A stretch of 64,000 nt of DNA from Pelagadaptatus aseana (lineage in GTDB: Bacteria; Pseudomonadota; Gammaproteobacteria; Pseudomonadales; Cellvibrionaceae), in assembly GCA_040365065.1 (NCBI GenBank), contig BAABNI010000001.1:426397-490396 (forward strand), written 5' to 3'. The position numbers and the translations under genes are program-made. The number at the start of each line of letters is the position of its first letter. Positions within the stretch are counted from its first letter, which is position 1. Below the pieces are notes generated by a model. The model was given only the letters and a program-made list of their open reading frames with translations, searched no databases and was not told where the DNA came from. Of this stretch, positions 27,228 to 36,201 are shown one piece after another.

Positions 27228-28001
27228 TTATTGCTCGTCGCGGGTAAACACCCACTCTTTATCCGAGGACATGGCCTGATTGTAACCGTAGCCCGCCAGA
27301 TCAAACTGCTTTAATTGTTCGGCGTCAGTGATCCGGTTTTTGATCGCATAATGACACATCAGGCCGCGGGCCTTTTTGGCGTAGAAGCTGATGACCTTGT
27401 ACTGGTCGCCTTTCTGGTCTTTGAACACCGGGGTAATGATCTCGGCATTCAATTGCTTGGCTTTCACCGATTTAAAGTATTCGTTGGATGCCAGATTAAC
27501 CAATACATCAGTATTCAGTGACTGTAACTGGGCGTTAACGGCATCCGTAATAATGTCACCCCAGAAACTGTAGAGATTATTACCCCGGGCATTGGCAAAT
27601 TTGGTTCCCATCTCCAGACGGTAGGGGGCCATTAAATCCAGAGGGCGGAGTAGCCCGTAGAGCCCTGAAAGAATGCGCAAATGGTCCTGAGCAAACGCCA
27701 GTTCCTCTGCGTCAAAGCTGGCCGCATCCAAACCATTGTAGACATCACCATTAAAGGCCAACATGGCCTGTTTGGCCTCGGGCGACTGCATGGGGCGCTG
27801 CCACTGCTGGTAGCGGTCGTAATTGAGCACACCCAGTTTATCGCTGATTTTCATCAGCTTGGAAATGTCCTGAGGGGCCAGTTCACGCAGCTCATCAATC
27901 AGCGCCTGAGCATCATCAAGAAAATCCGGTTGCGTGGCCACATCGGTGGTTGCCGGGGTTTCGTAGTCCAGATTCTTGGCTGGGGAAATTACCAATAACA
28001 T
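27228..28001 (-). CDS. yaaA: Peroxide stress protein YaaA
   Basis: A 257-residue YaaA/UPF0246 protein beginning MLLVISPAKNLDYETP, the family hallmark, with VYNGLDAASFDAEEL, RILSGLYGLLRPLDLM.PYRLEMGT and FYAKKARGLMCHYAI. E. coli YaaA is induced by OxyR and lowers free iron during peroxide stress. The ATG at 28001 is preferred to a TTG one codon earlier. It lies 12 nt after the DUF4265 gene, so the two are probably co-transcribed. Confidence 0.94.
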   Translation of the reverse strand: MLLVISPAKNLDYETPATTDVATQPDFLDDAQALIDELRELAPQDISKLMKISDKLGVLNYDRYQQWQRPMQSPEAKQAMLAFNGDVYNGLDAASFDAEELAFAQDHLRILSGLYGLLRPLDLMAPYRLEMGTKFANARGNNLYSFWGDIITDAVNAQLQSLNTDVLVNLASNEYFKSVKAKQLNAEIITPVFKDQKGDQYKVISFYAKKARGLMCHYAIKNRITDAEQLKQFDLAGYGYNQAMSSDKEWVFTRDEQ

Positions 28002-28013
28002 CAATTTACTCTC

Positions 28014-28490
28014 TTATTTTTCGTTGAGAATCTCTTCCCACCAGTTTAATGGGGTTTGGCCATCCTGAGGGTCATAGACGTTGCCATAGAGCCAGATCAC
28101 ACTGTCTGACGCCACGGTGTTAAGCATCTTCTCAATGTCCTGAAAGCCACAACTGACGTGGATGGAGTAGACCAGCATACGCGGGGTTTCAGTATCCAGC
28201 TCACCGCCAAGTTTTTCCAGCTGTGGCGTCAGTTGTTCGGCGATGGGGCCAATGTCGTCACGGGAAATCACCCGGATGGCCAGGTTGCCACTGCGCTTGA
28301 TCAGATTGAACTCCTGACTGTTGGGGACCAGTTTGATGGTGTCACCACTGGCAATGCCCTTGATAAAAGCCGGCGATTTAACCAGCTGACAACTGTCGTC
28401 TTCATTGACCCGCACCGGTAATCGTTCAACCACCGGTTTGCCATCCGGGCCAATGCCGGCAAACAATTCAATAACCTGTAATGCGTTCAT
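28014..28490 (-). CDS. DUF4265-like protein of unknown function
   Basis: A 158-residue soluble protein. The first half (VERLPVRVNEDDSCQLVKSP, then IASGDTIKLVPNSQEF and GNLAIRVISR) matches the DUF4265 pattern, in which an N-terminal strand-rich region is followed by an alpha/beta part. The C-terminal half, with an acidic Trp-rich end (LNWWEEILNEK), has no motif I can name. No signal peptide or membrane segment is visible. It is first in a likely yaaA transcription unit, which does not by itself reveal a role. Confidence 0.72.
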   Translation of the reverse strand: MNALQVIELFAGIGPDGKPVVERLPVRVNEDDSCQLVKSPAFIKGIASGDTIKLVPNSQEFNLIKRSGNLAIRVISRDDIGPIAEQLTPQLEKLGGELDTETPRMLVYSIHVSCGFQDIEKMLNTVASDSVIWLYGNVYDPQDGQTPLNWWEEILNEK

Positions 28491-28578
28491 CCGTTACTAT
28501 CTCTAAATCCACAGTCTGTGGCAGAATTTCTGTCACAAAAGCCGTTCATTATAGGTGAAATCGAAAAGGGAAGTGACC

Positions 28579-29868
28579 ATGACTCTCAGATTAACTGCAA
28601 TTATCCTGTCGCTGACATTGTGGCTCAGCGGCTGCAGTGTCAATCCAGTAACAGGCGAGCAGCAGTTGAGCATTATCTCGCCCGCTCAGGAAGTCAGTAT
28701 GGGTACCAAGCAGTACGCCCCTTCCCAACAAACCCAGGGCGGTCGCTATACCGTCGACCCGGATTTGACCGTCTACGTCAATCGCATCGGCCAACAGCTG
28801 GCAGAGGTCAGTCATCGCCCGGGGCTGCCCTATGAATTTGTGGTACTCAATAACGACGTCCCCAACGCCTGGGCATTGCCCGGGGGCAAAATTGCCATCA
28901 ACCGTGGCCTGTTGACCGAACTCGAAGACGAGGCCCAGCTGGCCGCCGTACTGGCCCATGAAATTGTTCACGCTGCAGCGCGCCACAGTGCCACCCAGAT
29001 GACCCAGTCCATGCTGTTAGGGGTTGGCACCCAGCTGGTTCAGATCGCCACTCAATCTAATGAATACGGTCAGCTGGCCGGCCTCGGCGCCCAATTGGGC
29101 GCCGGTCTCTATCAGGCTCATTATGGCCGTGATCAGGAACTGGAGGCCGATGCCTACGGTATTGAGTATATGATTCTGGCGGGCTACGACCCCGCCGCCG
29201 CGGTTGAATTACAGCAAACCTTTGTGCGCCTGTCTGAGAGCCGCCAAAGCAACTGGCTCGAAGGTCTGTTTGCCAGTCACCCACCGTCACAACAACGGGT
29301 GGACGCCAATCGCCAGCACGCGGCAGCCGTCCGCGGTGGCATCCGCAACAAAGCTGCCTTCCAGCGCGCCATGGCACAGGTCAATCGCGATCAGGCCGCC
29401 TATGAACTGCACCAGCAGGCGGTAGCCGCAGCGGCTCAGGAAGACTTCTCCAAAGCCCGCAGCCTGACCCAGCAAGCCATCGATAAGCAGCCCAAAGAAC
29501 CCCTGTTCTGGATCACCAAGGGGCGATTGGCACTGCAAAACCAGACGTTTAAAACCGCCAATACCGCCTTTACCCGGGCCCATCAGCTGCACCCGGAGTA
29601 CTTTATGCCACTGCTGGGTAAAGGCATTGCAGGCAAACACCTGAAGCGCTACCAACAGGCCGATCAGGATCTGATGGCCAGCCTCCAAATCCTGCCCACC
29701 CAATCGGCGGTGTATTATCTCGGCGAGACCAAGCTGGCGCTGGGGCAAAAGCAGGAGGCCATCAAATACTTTCAGGAAGCCGCCAAGGGCGGTGGCAACC
29801 TTGGCAAGAACGCCAATGCCCAATTGGAAAAGCTATTGCCCAAGCCAACCGCCCCCCAAAACCAATAG
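28579..29868 (+). CDS. M48 family metalloprotease lipoprotein with TPR-like C-terminus
   Basis: A 429-residue periplasmic protein resembling BepA/YfgC. The signal peptide ends in lipobox LWLSGC (Cys19). The zinc site is HEIVH in VLAHEIVHAAARHS, with the third ligand in ELEADAYGIEYMILAGYDP, and a SHPPSQQRVDANRQ segment follows. From about residue 275 the sequence is helical and TPR-like (AAAQEDFSKARSLTQQAI, YQQADQDLMASLQILP). BepA-type proteases control outer-membrane assembly. The ATG at 28579 is chosen over an earlier one because it gives the signal peptide directly after AAGGGAAG. Confidence 0.93.
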   Translation: MTLRLTAIILSLTLWLSGCSVNPVTGEQQLSIISPAQEVSMGTKQYAPSQQTQGGRYTVDPDLTVYVNRIGQQLAEVSHRPGLPYEFVVLNNDVPNAWALPGGKIAINRGLLTELEDEAQLAAVLAHEIVHAAARHSATQMTQSMLLGVGTQLVQIATQSNEYGQLAGLGAQLGAGLYQAHYGRDQELEADAYGIEYMILAGYDPAAAVELQQTFVRLSESRQSNWLEGLFASHPPSQQRVDANRQHAAAVRGGIRNKAAFQRAMAQVNRDQAAYELHQQAVAAAAQEDFSKARSLTQQAIDKQPKEPLFWITKGRLALQNQTFKTANTAFTRAHQLHPEYFMPLLGKGIAGKHLKRYQQADQDLMASLQILPTQSAVYYLGETKLALGQKQEAIKYFQEAAKGGGNLGKNANAQLEKLLPKPTAPQNQ

Positions 29869-29891
29869 CCGCTGAAAAATTACCGGGCACA

Positions 29892-29918
29892 AAAAAGCCA
29901 GCTTAGCGCTGGCTTTTT
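29892..29918. terminator. Bidirectional Rho-independent terminator
   Basis: Perfect 11-bp stem AAAAAGCCAGC with GCTGGCTTTTT around a 5-nt loop, placed between the convergent M48 protease and small lipoprotein genes. Confidence 0.85.
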
Positions 29919-29940
29919 AATTGGTTCTGAAGCAACGACG

Positions 29941-30189
29941 TTAACGGTGGCGACACACATAACTGCCGAGCTCTTCTTTGCGTCGCTCGCATTCACGACG
30001 AATGTTTTCACAGGCCTGAGCTTTTCCCGGCGCTGTGGGCTCATGATCCAGACAGTAGCTGCGACGCTCCGCCAGCTCATGATCCGGTATCTGCCTGAGA
30101 ACCGACTTTGGCTCACAGCCCATCAAGGCCAGAACCACACTGATAACCACTAAATTTCGCACAGGGTACAATCTTCCAAATTCACTCAC
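29941..30189 (-). CDS. Small Cys- and Arg-rich lipoprotein of unknown function
   Basis: An 82-residue protein with a short hydrophobic stretch and lipobox (VVLALMGC), followed by a charged mature part with four further Cys residues (YCLDHEP, QACENIRRECERRK, YVCRHR). The even spacing suggests disulfides in the periplasm. Two starts are possible: GTG at 30189, with GGAGG rather far upstream, or GTG at 30162, which gives a more typical signal peptide, MRNLVVISVVLALMGC. No known function. The strong terminator downstream supports it as a real gene. Confidence 0.7.
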   Translation of the reverse strand: MSEFGRLYPVRNLVVISVVLALMGCEPKSVLRQIPDHELAERRSYCLDHEPTAPGKAQACENIRRECERRKEELGSYVCRHR

Positions 30190-30269
30190 AGGCTTTGACA
30201 GCCTCCTATCGGGGCCGATTGTACGGAAAACGTCTCCTGTTGTGGAATTTATTTACGCCACTGGCGTCA

Positions 30270-30998
30270 TTAATCGTCGTCGTGATCAGCGCGAATGCGC
30301 TTTTCCATTTCCTTGACTTCGATATGACGAACATCCATGCCTTTCACCAGAAAAACCACGTGCTCGGCGATATTGCGAGCGTGATCACCGATGCGCTCCA
30401 GCGAACGCAGCGCCCAGATGATGTTCATGCAGCGTGAAATAGAGCGGGGATCTTCCATCATATAAGTGGCCAGTTCGCGCATGGCAGACTTGTATTCCTG
30501 ATCCACTTTCTTGTCTTTACGGGCGACATCCAGTGCCAACTCCACATCGAAGTGGGCAAACGCATCCATGGCCTTGATCACCATCTTGTGGACAATCTTG
30601 CCAATGTGACGCAGCTCCACATAACCGAGCGGAGCCTTGCCATTTTCCGCCAGCTGAATCGACATGACGGCCACCTTGTGCGCCTCATCGCCCATGCGCT
30701 CAAGATCGCGGGTAATTTTGGTTACCATCATTACCATGCGCAGGTCGGAAGCCGCTGGCTGACGACGAGCCAGAACGCGGATGCATTTCTCATCCATGTC
30801 CATTTCCATGCGGTCGACGTCTTCCTCGTGAGTAATCACCTTCTCGGCCAGTTGGCTGTCCGCATTGATGATAGCCGCAACCGCGTCTACGGTCTGCTGC
30901 TCAACCAAGCCACCCATTTCCAACAGATCGGTTTTCAACTCTTCCAGATCAGCGTTGAACTGCTTGGAGATGTGTTGATTCAGGTTCAATTTATCCAT
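30270..30998 (-). CDS. phoU: Phosphate transport system regulator PhoU
   Basis: A 242-residue two-repeat helical protein. Both metal-binding helices of the family are visible, EEDVDRMEMDMDEKC with RDLERMGDEAHKVAV, and the second-repeat ALRSLERIGDHARNIAEHV. PhoU links PstSCAB to PhoR and keeps the Pho regulon off when phosphate is sufficient. It lies 43 nt downstream of pstB, the standard position at the end of the operon. Confidence 0.96.
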   Translation of the reverse strand: MDKLNLNQHISKQFNADLEELKTDLLEMGGLVEQQTVDAVAAIINADSQLAEKVITHEEDVDRMEMDMDEKCIRVLARRQPAASDLRMVMMVTKITRDLERMGDEAHKVAVMSIQLAENGKAPLGYVELRHIGKIVHKMVIKAMDAFAHFDVELALDVARKDKKVDQEYKSAMRELATYMMEDPRSISRCMNIIWALRSLERIGDHARNIAEHVVFLVKGMDVRHIEVKEMEKRIRADHDDD

Positions 30999-31041
30999 AA
31001 TGAATCTCGCGCCTTGTATTCTATTAACCCAAGTCTATCTA

Positions 31042-31854
31042 TTAACCAAAGCGACCGGTAATGTAGGCTTCGGTCAATTCGTGTTCAGGATTGGTGAAGA
31101 CAGTTTCAGTATCGTTCACCTCGATCAGTTTGCCCAGATGGAAATAGGCGGTGCGGCTGGATACACGAGCCGCCTGCTGCATAGAGTGAGTCACGATGGC
31201 GATGGTGAAGTTTTCCTTCAATTCCGCAATCAATTCTTCGATCTTGGCCGTCGCAATCGGGTCCAGCGCCGAACAGGGCTCATCCATCAGAATCACTTCG
31301 GGGCTCACCGCAATGGTGCGGGCAATACACAGACGCTGCTGCTGACCACCGGACAAACCGGTACCGGGGGCGTGCAAGCGATCTTTGACTTCGTTCCAGA
31401 GACCCGCCTTCTGCAGGCTGGTTTCCACCACTTCGTCCAGCTCGGCGCGACTGCGGGTCAAACCGTGGATTTTCGGGCCGTAGGCCACGTTTTCATAGAT
31501 GGACTTGGGAAACGGGTTGGGCTTCTGGAACACCATGCCAACGCGGGCGCGCAGTGGCACCACATCCAATTTTGGATCGTAGATATCCTGATCTTCCAGC
31601 TTTAATGAGCCGGTCACCTTGCAGATATCAATGGTGTCGTTCATGCGGTTGAGGCAGCGCAGGAAAGTGGATTTACCACAACCTGACGGGCCAATCATGG
31701 CGACTACTTCGTTTTCACCAATGTCCATACTGACATCAAAAATCGCCTGCTTGTCACCATAGAAGACGTCGACATTGCGCATGGACATCTTGGGGTTGTC
31801 GGCAAAGCAGCTGCCTACGGTTTCCTGGTTTTCAAAATCAATCGTCGTCACCAC
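31042..31854 (-). CDS. pstB: Phosphate ABC transporter ATP-binding protein
   Basis: A 270-residue ABC ATPase. Walker A GPSGCGKSTFLRCLNRMND, the PstB-specific D.YDPKLDVVPLRARVGMVF, signature LSGGQQQRLCIARTIAV, Walker B ILMDEPCSALDPIAT and H-loop IVTHSMQQAARV are all intact. It energises uptake of phosphate through PstA/PstC. It forms part of the pstS-C-A-B-phoU cluster, with 54 nt to pstA. Confidence 0.97.
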   Translation of the reverse strand: MVTTIDFENQETVGSCFADNPKMSMRNVDVFYGDKQAIFDVSMDIGENEVVAMIGPSGCGKSTFLRCLNRMNDTIDICKVTGSLKLEDQDIYDPKLDVVPLRARVGMVFQKPNPFPKSIYENVAYGPKIHGLTRSRAELDEVVETSLQKAGLWNEVKDRLHAPGTGLSGGQQQRLCIARTIAVSPEVILMDEPCSALDPIATAKIEELIAELKENFTIAIVTHSMQQAARVSSRTAYFHLGKLIEVNDTETVFTNPEHELTEAYITGRFG

Positions 31855-31908
31855 GACCTCACTTATACAATACTCAAATTCTTAACAGTCACTTGTTCAG
31901 GCAAGTGC

Positions 31909-33189
31909 TTACCAGCGACGCTCAAGGCGGCGGCGCATCCACACCGCAACAGCGTTCATCGTAATCAAAAAGCCCAGCAACACCATAATCGCAGCAGAGG
32001 TGCGCTCAACAAAGGCGCGCTCCGGGCTGTCCGACCACAGGAAAATCTGCACCGGCAGTGCAGTAGCCGGATCGTTGATGGCACCGGGAATATCCACAAT
32101 AAAGGCCACCATGCCGATCATCAGCAGCGGCGCGGTTTCACCCAGTGCCTGAGCCATACCGATAATGGCACCGGTCATCATCCCTGGCATCGCCAGTGGC
32201 AATGTGTGGTGCAAAATGACCTGCATCTTCGAGGCACCCAAACCCATGGCCGCCTCTTTGATCGATGGCGGTACCGATTTAATCGCCGCACGGCTGGAGA
32301 TAATAATGGTCGGCAGGGTCATCAACGTCAGCACCATACCACCCACCAGCGGGATGGAGCGCTGCATTTCAAATAAATTAATAAAGATCGCCAGACCCAA
32401 CAGGCCGAAGATAATGGAGGGTACCGCAGCCAGGTTGTTGATGTTCACTTCGATAAAATCGGTAAAGCGATTTTTCGGAGCGTACTCTTCCAGATAAATA
32501 GCCGCTGCTACACCGATCGGGAAAGACAAGATAAAGGTCACGAACAAGGTCAACAGCGACCCCATCAGAGCGCCGCGAATACCGGCGATTTCCGGCTCAC
32601 GGGAATCACCGTTTTCAAAGAATACGCGATTAAAACGCTTCTCGATGGCACCTTCAGCCAACAGGGTTTCTACCCACAGCAATTGCTTGTCTGACATGCG
32701 TTCGGTAAAGGCTTGCGCAGGATCATCACCACGACTCTTGATGTAGGTATCGATGTCATCATCGGCAAGAACCCAAATATCAAAATTTTGTCCCAGCAAC
32801 TCGGGCTTGGCTTCCAGCTCTTTGCGCAAATCAAAACCTGCGCCGTTACTCACCAGAGCATACAGCTTGCGCTTATCGCGACGGCCGGACACATCCGGGA
32901 AGCGGTCTCGCAAGGCCTGCTTGATCACGCCTTGATAATTGGCCGCCGCCACCTCGGTTTCATTATTGATGTCCGAGATTTCCAGCACCCCGGCATCCAT
33001 GGTGACGTTCAGTTTGACGTAAGTCTGCAGAAAAGCCGTGTGCCCCTTACCAATGATGTCGGTAAACAGAAACAACAGGCAGGCCAGACCAAAGCCAATG
33101 GCACTGATACCGTAGAGGCGAAAACGTTTTTCCGCACGCTTGCGTTTGGCCAGATTTTTATTGACCAGTTCGATGGTTTTCTTACTCAT
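31909..33189 (-). CDS. pstA: Phosphate ABC transporter permease PstA, long form
   Basis: A 426-residue permease, about 130 residues longer than E. coli PstA. The N-terminus (residues about 1-175) has one membrane helix (LYGISAIGFGLACLLFLFTD) and a periplasmic domain of the DUF3333 kind. The permease core follows, with the LPLAMPGMMTGAIIGMAQAL EAA-loop and MVAFIVDIP. It starts at the ATG at 33189, overlapping the pstC stop by 8 nt, which implies translational coupling. Confidence 0.95.
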   Translation of the reverse strand: MSKKTIELVNKNLAKRKRAEKRFRLYGISAIGFGLACLLFLFTDIIGKGHTAFLQTYVKLNVTMDAGVLEISDINNETEVAAANYQGVIKQALRDRFPDVSGRRDKRKLYALVSNGAGFDLRKELEAKPELLGQNFDIWVLADDDIDTYIKSRGDDPAQAFTERMSDKQLLWVETLLAEGAIEKRFNRVFFENGDSREPEIAGIRGALMGSLLTLFVTFILSFPIGVAAAIYLEEYAPKNRFTDFIEVNINNLAAVPSIIFGLLGLAIFINLFEMQRSIPLVGGMVLTLMTLPTIIISSRAAIKSVPPSIKEAAMGLGASKMQVILHHTLPLAMPGMMTGAIIGMAQALGETAPLLMIGMVAFIVDIPGAINDPATALPVQIFLWSDSPERAFVERTSAAIMVLLGFLITMNAVAVWMRRRLERRW

Positions 33190-34591
33190 ACTGCTCTCGA
33201 TATTTCTTAACAACGTGCAGGGCGATAACGTTCAGCAACAGGGTCACAACAAACAGCATCAGACCCAGGGCAAAGGCGGACAGCGTCTTGGGACTGTCGA
33301 ATTCCTGATCACCCACCAGCAGGGTAACAATCTGAACCGTGACGGTGGTCACCGATTCCAGTGGGTTCGCTGTGAGATTGGCTGCAAGACCCGCTGCCAT
33401 CACCACAATCATGGTTTCACCGATGGCTCGGGAAGCCGCCAGCAACACACCGGACACAATACCGGGGAGTGCTGCCGGGATAATCACATTCTTAACCGTT
33501 TCGGATTTGGTCGCGCCCAGCCCCAGAGAACCATCGCGCATCGCCTGAGGAACAGCCGCAATCACATCATCAGACAGGGAGGATACAAACGGGATAATCA
33601 TAATGCCCATCACCAGACCGGCCGCCAGCGCACTCTCGGAGGACACCACCATTTGCAGACCCATAAAGTCCACCACCCAACCGCCGGAATCGCGAATAAA
33701 CGGCGCTACTGTCAGCGCCGCAAAAAAGCCGTAAACCACCGTGGGGATACCGGCGAGGATTTCCAGCAGAGGCTTGACGATCTGACGCACTTTGGTGGAC
33801 GCGTACTCGGACAGATAAATGGCGGCCATCAAACCACTGGGAACCGCTACCAAAAGAGCAATAAAGGAAATCAACAGGGTACCGGCAAACAGCGGTACCG
33901 CACCGAAGGCCCCGGAGCCACCCACCTGATCCGCGCGCAGGGCCATTTGCGGGCTCCACTCCAGACCAAACACAAAATCAAAGAAGGGCACTTTTTCAAA
34001 AAAGCGCAGCGATTCGAACAGCACGGAAAACACAATCGCCACGGTGGTAAAGATCGCCAGAGAGGCCGACACCAGCAGCAAATTTTTGAAGGTGGTCTCC
34101 ACCTGATTGCGCGCTTTCTTTTCTGGATAGATGTGCCAGATGGCGGCACAGGCAAAGGCAACGCACAAGGAAATGGTAATGGCTGTTACGCCAAACTGAC
34201 TGGTGGCCTCAACGTCTTGCAATCTGGCCGCCGCTTCCAGCAGATAGGGCGCAGGATCAACACCGATATTGGCACCTTCGGCAATATTGCGCACCGTATT
34301 CATCATCAATCCCAGCTCGGATTCCGGCAGGCTTTTTACCGCGTCGGGAAACCCTGAAATAATGAGATTTTCAATGATGCTGTTTTCAAACAACTTCCAA
34401 CCCAGCAGCAACAACAGGCTGGGAATACCACACCACAGTGCAGCCAACGCACCATGGTAAAACGGCAGCGAATTCAGATTGCTGAAACCGCCTTTGGATT
34501 TATCGGCCAACGACATGGCCCGCTTGCGGCCTGATACGTAAGCCACTGCAATCACAATCAGCAGTGTCATAAATAATGTTGATGTATCCAT
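33182..34591 (-). CDS. pstC: Phosphate ABC transporter permease PstC, long form
   Basis: A 469-residue permease with an extended N-terminus. Helix MDTSTLFMTLLIVIAVAYVS is followed by a cytoplasmic patch, a second helix (LAALWCGIPSLLLLLGWKLF) and a periplasmic region before the core. The core EAA-loop is seen at VIIPAALPGIVSGVLLAASR, followed by AIGETMIVVMAAG. The ATG at 34591 follows TTGGAG; another ATG at 34621 would add 10 residues, and the choice is not certain. Two hairpins lie between pstS and this gene. Confidence 0.93.
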   Translation of the reverse strand: MDTSTLFMTLLIVIAVAYVSGRKRAMSLADKSKGGFSNLNSLPFYHGALAALWCGIPSLLLLLGWKLFENSIIENLIISGFPDAVKSLPESELGLMMNTVRNIAEGANIGVDPAPYLLEAAARLQDVEATSQFGVTAITISLCVAFACAAIWHIYPEKKARNQVETTFKNLLLVSASLAIFTTVAIVFSVLFESLRFFEKVPFFDFVFGLEWSPQMALRADQVGGSGAFGAVPLFAGTLLISFIALLVAVPSGLMAAIYLSEYASTKVRQIVKPLLEILAGIPTVVYGFFAALTVAPFIRDSGGWVVDFMGLQMVVSSESALAAGLVMGIMIIPFVSSLSDDVIAAVPQAMRDGSLGLGATKSETVKNVIIPAALPGIVSGVLLAASRAIGETMIVVMAAGLAANLTANPLESVTTVTVQIVTLLVGDQEFDSPKTLSAFALGLMLFVVTLLLNVIALHVVKKYREQYE

Positions 34592-34658
34592 AAACTCCAA
34601 TCCATCAAATGGCGAATCCATAGCGCCTGAATATTTTGCTTCACCCGAGCAAAACAAA

Positions 34659-34674
34659 GCCCCGAAAGTGGGGC
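34659..34674 (-). terminator. Hairpin in the pstS-pstC gap, proximal to pstC
   Basis: GCCCC/GGGGC stem with a 6-nt loop; on the minus strand it is followed by TTTGTTTTG. It may act as a weak terminator or RNA-end stabiliser between pstS and pstC. Confidence 0.45.
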
Positions 34675-34782
34675 GATTATACAGAAACCCTAAAAGCAGA
34701 CAGGTGCTTCACATGCCTGTTTTTAAAATTCCGACTTTAAAGCTCTGTTTAGCCTTCTCTACCCATGCCCCCTCAGAAAAAG

Positions 34783-34812
34783 GCCCGCATAAATCAAATT
34801 ATCTATGCGGGC
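34783..34812 (-). terminator. Rho-independent terminator/attenuator after pstS
   Basis: Perfect 9-bp stem GCCCGCATA with TATGCGGGC around a 12-nt loop. On the minus strand it is followed by CTTTTTC. It lies 57 nt after the pstS stop codon, a usual way to make more binding protein than permease. Confidence 0.7.
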
Positions 34813-34868
34813 TATCCATGCTCGTCATTAACAGAGCCGGACTAAGGAGAGAAGAACAACTCTACTGA

Positions 34869-35957
34869 TTACAGTTGCAGATTGTTCAAAGAAGTCGCAT
34901 CGGTTCTTACGCGAGTACGCTCTTCGTCAGACAGAGGAATCATGCCTTTCTCTGTCAGGTAACCTTCTTCACCAAACGCTTTCTCACTGGTGAACTCTTT
35001 CAGGTATTCCGCCATACCAGGAATGGTGCCAACGTGTGCTTTCTTCACGTAGAAGTACAGCGGACGAGAAACCGGGTAGCTGCCGTCAGCAATGGTTTCG
35101 AAAGTAGGATCTTGACCGTCTACTTTGGAACCCTGAATCTGATCAGCGTTTTGGTCCAGGAAGCTGAAACCGAAGATGCCCAGCGCGTTAGGGTTGGCAT
35201 TCAGCTTCTGAACGATCAGGTTATCGTTCTCACCGGCTTCGATGTAAGGACCATCTTCACGAACGGTGTGACAGATTCCCTTGTACTTGTTTTTCAGCTC
35301 TTTGGCGGCTTTTTTGTTGCCCAGCTTTTTCTCGGCTTTGGATTCTTTCTTGATGTTGGCAATCCAGCCAAATTTCTTACAGCCACCTTCCATCGCCAGC
35401 TCGGCGAAAGCGTCGCGGGTACCGGAAGTTGGTGGTGGGCCCAGAACCTCAATTTTGGTTGCTGGCAGAGCCGGGTTAACGTCGCTCCACAGCTTGTGAG
35501 GGTTGTTGATCAGAGTCTCGGAACCATCCGGGTTAGGAATGCGCTTGGCCAGAGCCAGGAACAGATCCTTACGGGTAATTTCCATTTGCGCAGACTTTTT
35601 GGAATTGCCGATAACAATACCGTCGTAGCCGATCAGAACTTCAGTGATGTCTTTTACGCCGTTGTCAGCACACAGCTGAACTTCGGAAGACTTGATGCGA
35701 CGAGAAGCGTTGGTGATGTCAGGGTGGGTTACGCCAACACCTTGGCAGAACAACTTCAAACCGCCACCGGAACCGGTGGATTCAATTTTAGGGGTCTTGA
35801 AGTTGGTGCTCTTACCGAAACGCTCTGCCACAACAGTAGCGAATGGGTAAACAGTGGATGAACCAACAACACTGATGTAGTCACGGGCCGCAGAAGCAAC
35901 CTGGGTATTCAAAATAGCAGTAGCCGCCAGGGTGGCAGTCATAATTGTTTTTTTCAC
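34869..35957 (-). CDS. pstS: Phosphate ABC transporter substrate-binding protein
   Basis: A 362-residue periplasmic binding protein. The signal peptide KKTIMTATLAATAILNTQV ends in ASA. The mature part begins RDYISVVGSSTVYPFATVVA and includes the phosphate-site segments STGSGGGLKLFC and PPTSGTRDAFAELA. It belongs to the longer PstS type common outside enterobacteria, with a Lys-rich insertion near residue 200. The start is a GTG at 35957 with GGAGG 5 nt upstream, far better than the open-frame ATG at 36023. A Pho box lies about 80 nt upstream. Confidence 0.95.
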   Translation of the reverse strand: MKKTIMTATLAATAILNTQVASAARDYISVVGSSTVYPFATVVAERFGKSTNFKTPKIESTGSGGGLKLFCQGVGVTHPDITNASRRIKSSEVQLCADNGVKDITEVLIGYDGIVIGNSKKSAQMEITRKDLFLALAKRIPNPDGSETLINNPHKLWSDVNPALPATKIEVLGPPPTSGTRDAFAELAMEGGCKKFGWIANIKKESKAEKKLGNKKAAKELKNKYKGICHTVREDGPYIEAGENDNLIVQKLNANPNALGIFGFSFLDQNADQIQGSKVDGQDPTFETIADGSYPVSRPLYFYVKKAHVGTIPGMAEYLKEFTSEKAFGEEGYLTEKGMIPLSDEERTRVRTDATSLNNLQL

Positions 35958-36025
35958 AGTATCCTCCAATAAGATAGAGACCAATAAATGATCGCCAGCC
36001 ATGCTAGGTTTCAATGGTGACAAAT

Positions 36026-36056
36026 GTATTACTCAATTGTTACAGCAATGTTACAG
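36026..36056 (-). promoter_or_regulatory. Pho box and candidate -10 of pstS
   Basis: On the minus strand CTGTAAC-ATTG-CTGTAAC (36056-36039) forms two identical 7-bp units with the 4-bp spacing of a Pho box. TAATAC (36031-36026) follows at a plausible -10 position. No -35 box is needed at PhoB-activated promoters. Confidence 0.75.
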
Positions 36057-36201
36057 CGTTGATTTTTGCGCAATTGTTAGGCGGAAAAGCCCTTATAACC
36101 CTCTTTTATAGAAACAGCTTCAGGTATACTGCTGCTCTTTTAGCCCGCCACAGAGCCGGGCGCGTCATTGCTGGCACAACAATAATAATTTGGGGGATGG
36201 G

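Noticed and set aside
33140..34357. A 405-codon plus-strand frame rich in His, Gln and Gly
   Set aside because: Shadow of the pstC/pstA genes; the composition is a by-product of their codons.
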